This document shows, in pieces, positions 31,950-35,373 of a stretch of 35,373 bases of DNA (positions are counted from its first letter, which is position 1; each line of letters starts with the position of its first letter). The position numbers were made by a program, and so were the translations under genes. The notes beneath the pieces are model-generated. The model saw nothing but the letters and a program-made list of their open reading frames with translations, did not search any database and was not told the DNA's origin. The DNA is taken from positions 1-35,373 of the forward strand of contig CAIOKP010000322.1 of assembly GCA_903858875.1 (NCBI GenBank). Reading direction: 5' to 3'. The DNA is from an uncultured Sphingomonadales bacterium (lineage in GTDB: Bacteria; Pseudomonadota; Alphaproteobacteria; Sphingomonadales; Sphingomonadaceae).

Positions 31950-31981
31950 AATCTTCCCCCCCCACCCGCTGCACAAACAAA

Positions 31982-32007
31982 AAGGGCGCCCCGCAAGGGA
32001 CGCCCTT
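31982..32007 (-). terminator. Rho-independent terminator of acnA
   Basis: AAGGGCG (31982-31988) pairs with CGCCCTT (32001-32007); inside, CCC pairs with GGG around a four-base loop with one mismatch. On the minus strand the stem runs into TTTTTGTTTG, a typical U-tract, about 22 bases after the acnA stop. Confidence 0.85.
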
Positions 32008-32029
32008 CTCGCTGTATTTGACGCTTGGC

Positions 32030-34702
32030 TTACGAGGCCAGCTTGCGCAGCACGTAGTGCAGGATGCCGCCGTTCATGAAGTATTCGACTTCATTGGCGG
32101 TATCGATGCGGCACAGCGCGGTGAAGGTGAAGGAGGTGCTATCCTTGCGGGTGACGCGTACTTCGACGTCCTGGCGCGGCTTCAACGCGGCGGCACCGGT
32201 GATGGTGAAGCTATCGTCGCCGGTCAGGCCGAGCGAGGTGCGGCTTTCGCCGTCCTTGAACTGCAACGGCAGCACGCCCATGCCAACGAGGTTCGAGCGG
32301 TGGATCCGTTCAAAACTCTCGACGATGACGGCGCGCACGCCCAACAGGTTGGTGCCCTTGGCTGCCCAGTCGCGCGACGATCCGGTGCCGTATTCCTTGC
32401 CAGCGATGACCACGGTGGGGGTGCCGTTGGCCTTGTGCTGCATCGCGACGTCATAGATCGCGCCAACTTCGTCACCAAAGCGGCTGAAGCCGCCTTCGAC
32501 GCCGGGGACCATTTCGTTCTTGATGCGGATGTTGGCAAAGGTGCCGCGCATCATCACTTCGTGGTGGCCACGGCGCGCGCCGTAGGAGTTGAAGTCGGCC
32601 TTGGCGACCTGATGCTCCATCAACCACTTGCCGGCTGGCGAATCGGCCTTGATGTTGCCGGCGGGGCTGATGTGGTCGGTGGTGATCGAATCGCCGAGGA
32701 TCGCCAATGGCTTGGCCTCGATGATGTCGTTTACCGGGGCTGGCGTCATCGACATACCCTCGAAGTACGGCGGGTTGGCGACATAGGTCGACCCCGCGCG
32801 CCACGAATAGGTCTCGCTGCCGGTGACGTTGATCGCCTGCCAATGTTCGTCGCCCTTGTAGACGTCGGCATAGCGGGCCTGGAACATTGCGCGGTCCATG
32901 CAGGTGGCCATCGTGCTGGCAACTTCGGCATTGGTGGGCCAGATGTCCTTGAGGAACACGGCGACGCCATCCTTGCTGGTGCCGATGGGCGTGGTGGTGA
33001 AATCTTCGATCACCGTGCCCTTGAGCGCATAGGCGACGACCAGCGGCGGCGAGGCGAGGAAGTTCGCGCGGACGTCAGGCGATACGCGCCCTTCGAAGTT
33101 GCGGTTGCCCGAGATCACCGAGGCGGCGACAATGCCGTTCTCGTTGATCGCCTTGCTGATCGGTTCGGCCAGCGGGCCCGAATTGCCGATGCACGTGGTG
33201 CAACCGTAGCCGACCAGGTTAAAGCCAACATTGTCGAGATGCGACTGCAGGCCAGCGCGCACCAGATAGTCGGTCACAACCTGCGAGCCGGGGGCCAGCG
33301 AAGTCTTGACCCAAGGCTGGGGGCGCAGGCCGAGTTCGTCAGCTTTCTTCGCCACGAGGCCGGCCGCGACCAGCACACCCGGGTTCGAGGTGTTGGTGCA
33401 GGACGTGATTGCGGCGATCACCACATCACCGTCACCGATGTCGTGGGTCTTGCCGTCAACGGCCACACGCTTGTTTGCGCGCTTGTAGACGTTGGCCATG
33501 TCGGCATTGAACACGTCGTCAACCTCGGTGAGGATGACCTTGTCCTGGGGGCGCTTTGGCCCGGCGAGCGACGGCACGACGGTCGCAAGGTCGAGTTCCA
33601 GCGTGGACGAGAAGATCGGCTCGACCGCGGGGTCGATCCAGAAGCCCTGCTCCTTGGCATAGGCTTCGACCAGTTCGATCTGGCCTTCGTCGCGGCCGGT
33701 CAGGCGCAAGTAATCCAGCGTCTTGTCATCGATGCCGAAGAAACCACAGGTCGCGCCATATTCAGGCGCCATGTTGGCCAGCGTCGCACGGTCGGCCAAC
33801 GTCAGGCCGGCGAGGCCAGGACCGTAATATTCGACAAAGCGGCCCACCACGCCATGCTTGCGCAGCATGTTGGTGGCGGTCAGCACCAGATCGGTCGCGG
33901 TGACGCCTTCGACCAGCGCACCGGTCAGCTTGAAGCCGACGACTTCGGGCACCAGCATGGATACCGGTTGACCCAGCATCGCAGCCTCAGCCTCGATCCC
34001 GCCGACGCCCCAGCCGAGCACGCCCAGGCCGTTGATCATCGTGGTGTGGCTGTCAGTGCCGACGCAGGTGTCGGGATAGGCGACGGTTTCGCCGCTCTGG
34101 TCGACGCTGGTCCACACCGTCTGCGCGATGTTTTCCAGGTTCACCTGATGGCAAATGCCGGTGCCGGGGGGCACGGCATAGAAATTGGCGAGCGATTTGG
34201 AACCCCATTTCAGGAAGTCATAGCGTTCCATATTGCGGTGATATTCGATCTCGACATTCTGTTCGAACGCCTTGGGGTGACCGAATTCGTCGACCATCAC
34301 CGAGTGGTCGATCACGAGGTTGACCGGGACCAGCGGGTTGATCTTGGACGTATCGCCGCCCAGCGTCGAGATCGCATCGCGCATCGCGGCCAGATCGACC
34401 ACGCAAGGCACGCCGGTAAAATCCTGCAACAGCACGCGCGCGGGGCGATACTGGATTTCGTTCTGTGATGCAGCGGGGTTCTTTTGCCAGTCGGCCAGCG
34501 CCTGAATGTCGGCGGTTGACACCGTGAAGCCGCCGTCTTCGAAACGCAGCAGATTTTCGAGCAGCACCTTCATGCTGAACGGCAGGCGCGAGATGTCGCC
34601 AATCTTGGCGGCGGCCTTGTTCAGCGAATAATAGGCAACCTGTTTGCCACCAGCAGTCATCGTGCTGCGGGTGCCGAGCGTGTCCTGTCCGACCTGGGTC
34701 AT
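32030..34702 (-). CDS. acnA: Aconitate hydratase AcnA
   Basis: An 890-residue iron-sulfur enzyme of the citric acid cycle interconverting citrate and isocitrate. The [4Fe-4S] cysteines are Cys435 in SCTNTSNPG and Cys501/Cys504 in [12 protein letters not shown], the same spacing as other AcnA/IRP-type aconitases. [37 protein letters not shown], and [21 protein letters not shown] (active-site Ser/Arg, swivelling domain) are intact. ATG 34702 with GAGGAAA upstream fits the family N-terminus; the longer frame to 34933 has no family similarity. The 254 bases upstream carry a 15-bp tandem repeat. A Rho-independent terminator follows. Confidence 0.96.
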   Translation of the reverse strand: MTQVGQDTLGTRSTMTAGGKQVAYYSLNKAAAKIGDISRLPFSMKVLLENLLRFEDGGFTVSTADIQALADWQKNPAASQNEIQYRPARVLLQDFTGVPCVVDLAAMRDAISTLGGDTSKINPLVPVNLVIDHSVMVDEFGHPKAFEQNVEIEYHRNMERYDFLKWGSKSLANFYAVPPGTGICHQVNLENIAQTVWTSVDQSGETVAYPDTCVGTDSHTTMINGLGVLGWGVGGIEAEAAMLGQPVSMLVPEVVGFKLTGALVEGVTATDLVLTATNMLRKHGVVGRFVEYYGPGLAGLTLADRATLANMAPEYGATCGFFGIDDKTLDYLRLTGRDEGQIELVEAYAKEQGFWIDPAVEPIFSSTLELDLATVVPSLAGPKRPQDKVILTEVDDVFNADMANVYKRANKRVAVDGKTHDIGDGDVVIAAITSCTNTSNPGVLVAAGLVAKKADELGLRPQPWVKTSLAPGSQVVTDYLVRAGLQSHLDNVGFNLVGYGCTTCIGNSGPLAEPISKAINENGIVAASVISGNRNFEGRVSPDVRANFLASPPLVVAYALKGTVIEDFTTTPIGTSKDGVAVFLKDIWPTNAEVASTMATCMDRAMFQARYADVYKGDEHWQAINVTGSETYSWRAGSTYVANPPYFEGMSMTPAPVNDIIEAKPLAILGDSITTDHISPAGNIKADSPAGKWLMEHQVAKADFNSYGARRGHHEVMMRGTFANIRIKNEMVPGVEGGFSRFGDEVGAIYDVAMQHKANGTPTVVIAGKEYGTGSSRDWAAKGTNLLGVRAVIVESFERIHRSNLVGMGVLPLQFKDGESRTSLGLTGDDSFTITGAAALKPRQDVEVRVTRKDSTSFTFTALCRIDTANEVEYFMNGGILHYVLRKLAS

Positions 34703-34729
34703 GCGGGGTGTTTCCTCACCTTGGTTGCG

Positions 34730-34767
34730 CCTTTGGGGCTGGACCCTTTGGGGCTGGTGCCTTTGGA
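34730..34767. repeat. 15-bp direct repeat upstream of acnA, about 2.5 copies
   Basis: CCTTTGGGGCTGGAC (34730-34744) is followed directly by CCTTTGGGGCTGGTG (34745-34759) and a partial third copy CCTTTGGA. It lies 28-65 bases upstream of the acnA start codon, in the leader or promoter region. Confidence 0.85.
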
Positions 34768-34956
34768 CAAGAACAAGGGGGTCGCGGGCAAAGCCGTGAT
34801 GACCCCTTCGCGATGCAAAAAGGCGGTTGTTACGTGATGGCCGATGCGCAACTTTACCACGTACGTCAAGGGCGCCAAAGGTGGAATATGACCCCCTGGT
34901 GCGGGAATATTCGCTATTGCGACGTCTTAGCAAATAAACTGGTTCGTCGGCGCTGA

Positions 34957-35373
34957 TTACAGCGCGGTCTGCTCTATGTGTTCGCCCGATGCCGCCGTCG
35001 TGCGGCCGCTAGATCCATGCCAACACCCCGCCACAATCAAGCCGGCCCCCAGCAAGGTCGCGGCGCTGACGGCTTCGCCAAACCACAGCCAGCCCATCGC
35101 GGCTGACCACAGAAACGCGCTATATTCCACCGGCAGCAGTCGATGCGCCGGCGCCCGCGCCCAGCCCCATGACAACAGCAGCAGCGATACCGTCGCCAGG
35201 CCCGCCGCGCCCGCAATGTCGCGCCACGCCCCGACGGGGGGCATCGCCAGCGGGGCCATGCCCGGCCATAGCGCGGCAAGGCCGAGAAAGACCGCCATCC
35301 ACAAGCTCTGGAAAAAGGTGATTTCGGCCGGGCTGGCCAATTGTGCCTGATGGCGTTGCAGCACCAGATTGCC
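34957..35373 (-). CDS. EamA/DMT-family transporter, C-terminal part (cut by window edge)
   Basis: The visible 138 residues are the C-terminal half of a drug/metabolite transporter with ten membrane helices when complete. Helices are recognisable at the [36 protein letters not shown] and [20 protein letters not shown] segments; the last, with [20 protein letters not shown], is the typical EamA second-repeat motif. The tail after the last helix ([15 protein letters not shown]) is cytoplasmic. The frame is open to the right edge (GNLVLQRHQ), so the N-terminus lies outside. Substrate unknown. It is transcribed toward acnA on the same strand, with 254 bases between. Confidence 0.85.
   Translation of the reverse strand, partial: GNLVLQRHQAQLASPAEITFFQSLWMAVFLGLAALWPGMAPLAMPPVGAWRDIAGAAGLATVSLLLLSWGWARAPAHRLLPVEYSAFLWSAAMGWLWFGEAVSAATLLGAGLIVAGCWHGSSGRTTAASGEHIEQTAL

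Noticed and set aside
32018..34468. 816-residue open frame antisense to aconitase
   Set aside because: It mirrors AcnA codons and has no recognisable domain or plausible ribosome binding site.
34950..34965. GCGCTG/CAGCGC hairpin at the EamA gene stop as a terminator
   Set aside because: Short stem with no T-run on either strand, and it overlaps the stop codon.

Overview
The window looks like ordinary chromosome from a GC-rich alphaproteobacterium, most likely a member of the Sphingomonadales. The grounds are the gapR-type small protein (DUF2312) beside a DUF1244 gene, yebC and ruvCAB; the pabB-pabC fusion; a fused ArsR-methyltransferase next to metF; and a secreted protein ending in a VPAPP/hydrophobic/RRRR sorting tail of the kind common in sphingomonads. 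I see no rRNA, tRNA, IS element, prophage or CRISPR array. Genes are tightly packed, many with ATGA or GTGA overlaps, and no gap exceeds 300 bases.

Layout. 1-1.7 kb (minus): a fused ArsR-type regulator/SAM-methyltransferase translationally coupled to metF (cut by the left edge), with a perfect 22-bp palindrome inside its likely promoter. 1.8 kb (plus): a small lipoprotein. 2.1-6.4 kb (minus): a likely operon pabBC, class I aminotransferase, RluA-type pseudouridine synthase, arfB. 6.6-9.3 kb (plus): an exported M1 metallopeptidase. 9.35-12.2 kb (minus): an operon of a secreted EF-hand protein, an OmpR-type response regulator and a histidine kinase. 12.4-13.2 kb (minus): a VOC protein and a cupin. 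13.3-17.7 kb: Xaa-Pro aminopeptidase (minus) divergent from an oligopeptidase B-like peptidase and a hotdog thioesterase (plus). 17.7-20.8 kb (minus): an exported CHAP-domain protein and FtsK. 20.9-25.2 kb: a divergent ThiE/TenI-like gene, then yggS-bioF-bioD-bioA (plus), in which bioF carries an in-frame TAG stop. 25.2-26.7 kb (minus): pyruvate kinase. 26.8-30.9 kb (plus): DUF1244, gapR, yebC, a small DUF3147-like membrane protein, ruvC, ruvA, ruvB. 31.1-31.9 kb (plus): a Ser/Thr-repeat secreted protein. 32.0-34.7 kb (minus): aconitase AcnA. Right edge (minus): the C-terminal part of an EamA-type transporter.

How the genes fit together. Several local units make sense: methionine/folate one-carbon supply with its own putative SAM/SAH-sensing regulator; p-aminobenzoate synthesis; biotin synthesis alongside the PLP-homeostasis protein YggS (BioF and BioA are both PLP enzymes); a Holliday-junction module; and a periplasmic calcium-type EF-hand protein co-transcribed with a two-component system.

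The points most worth a second look are the bioF nonsense codon, the regulator-methyltransferase with its palindrome in the promoter, the EF-hand/two-component operon, and the Ser/Thr-repeat sorting-tail protein with its long leader. I found no clearly novel multi-gene system. All calls come from reading the sequence; no database search was run.
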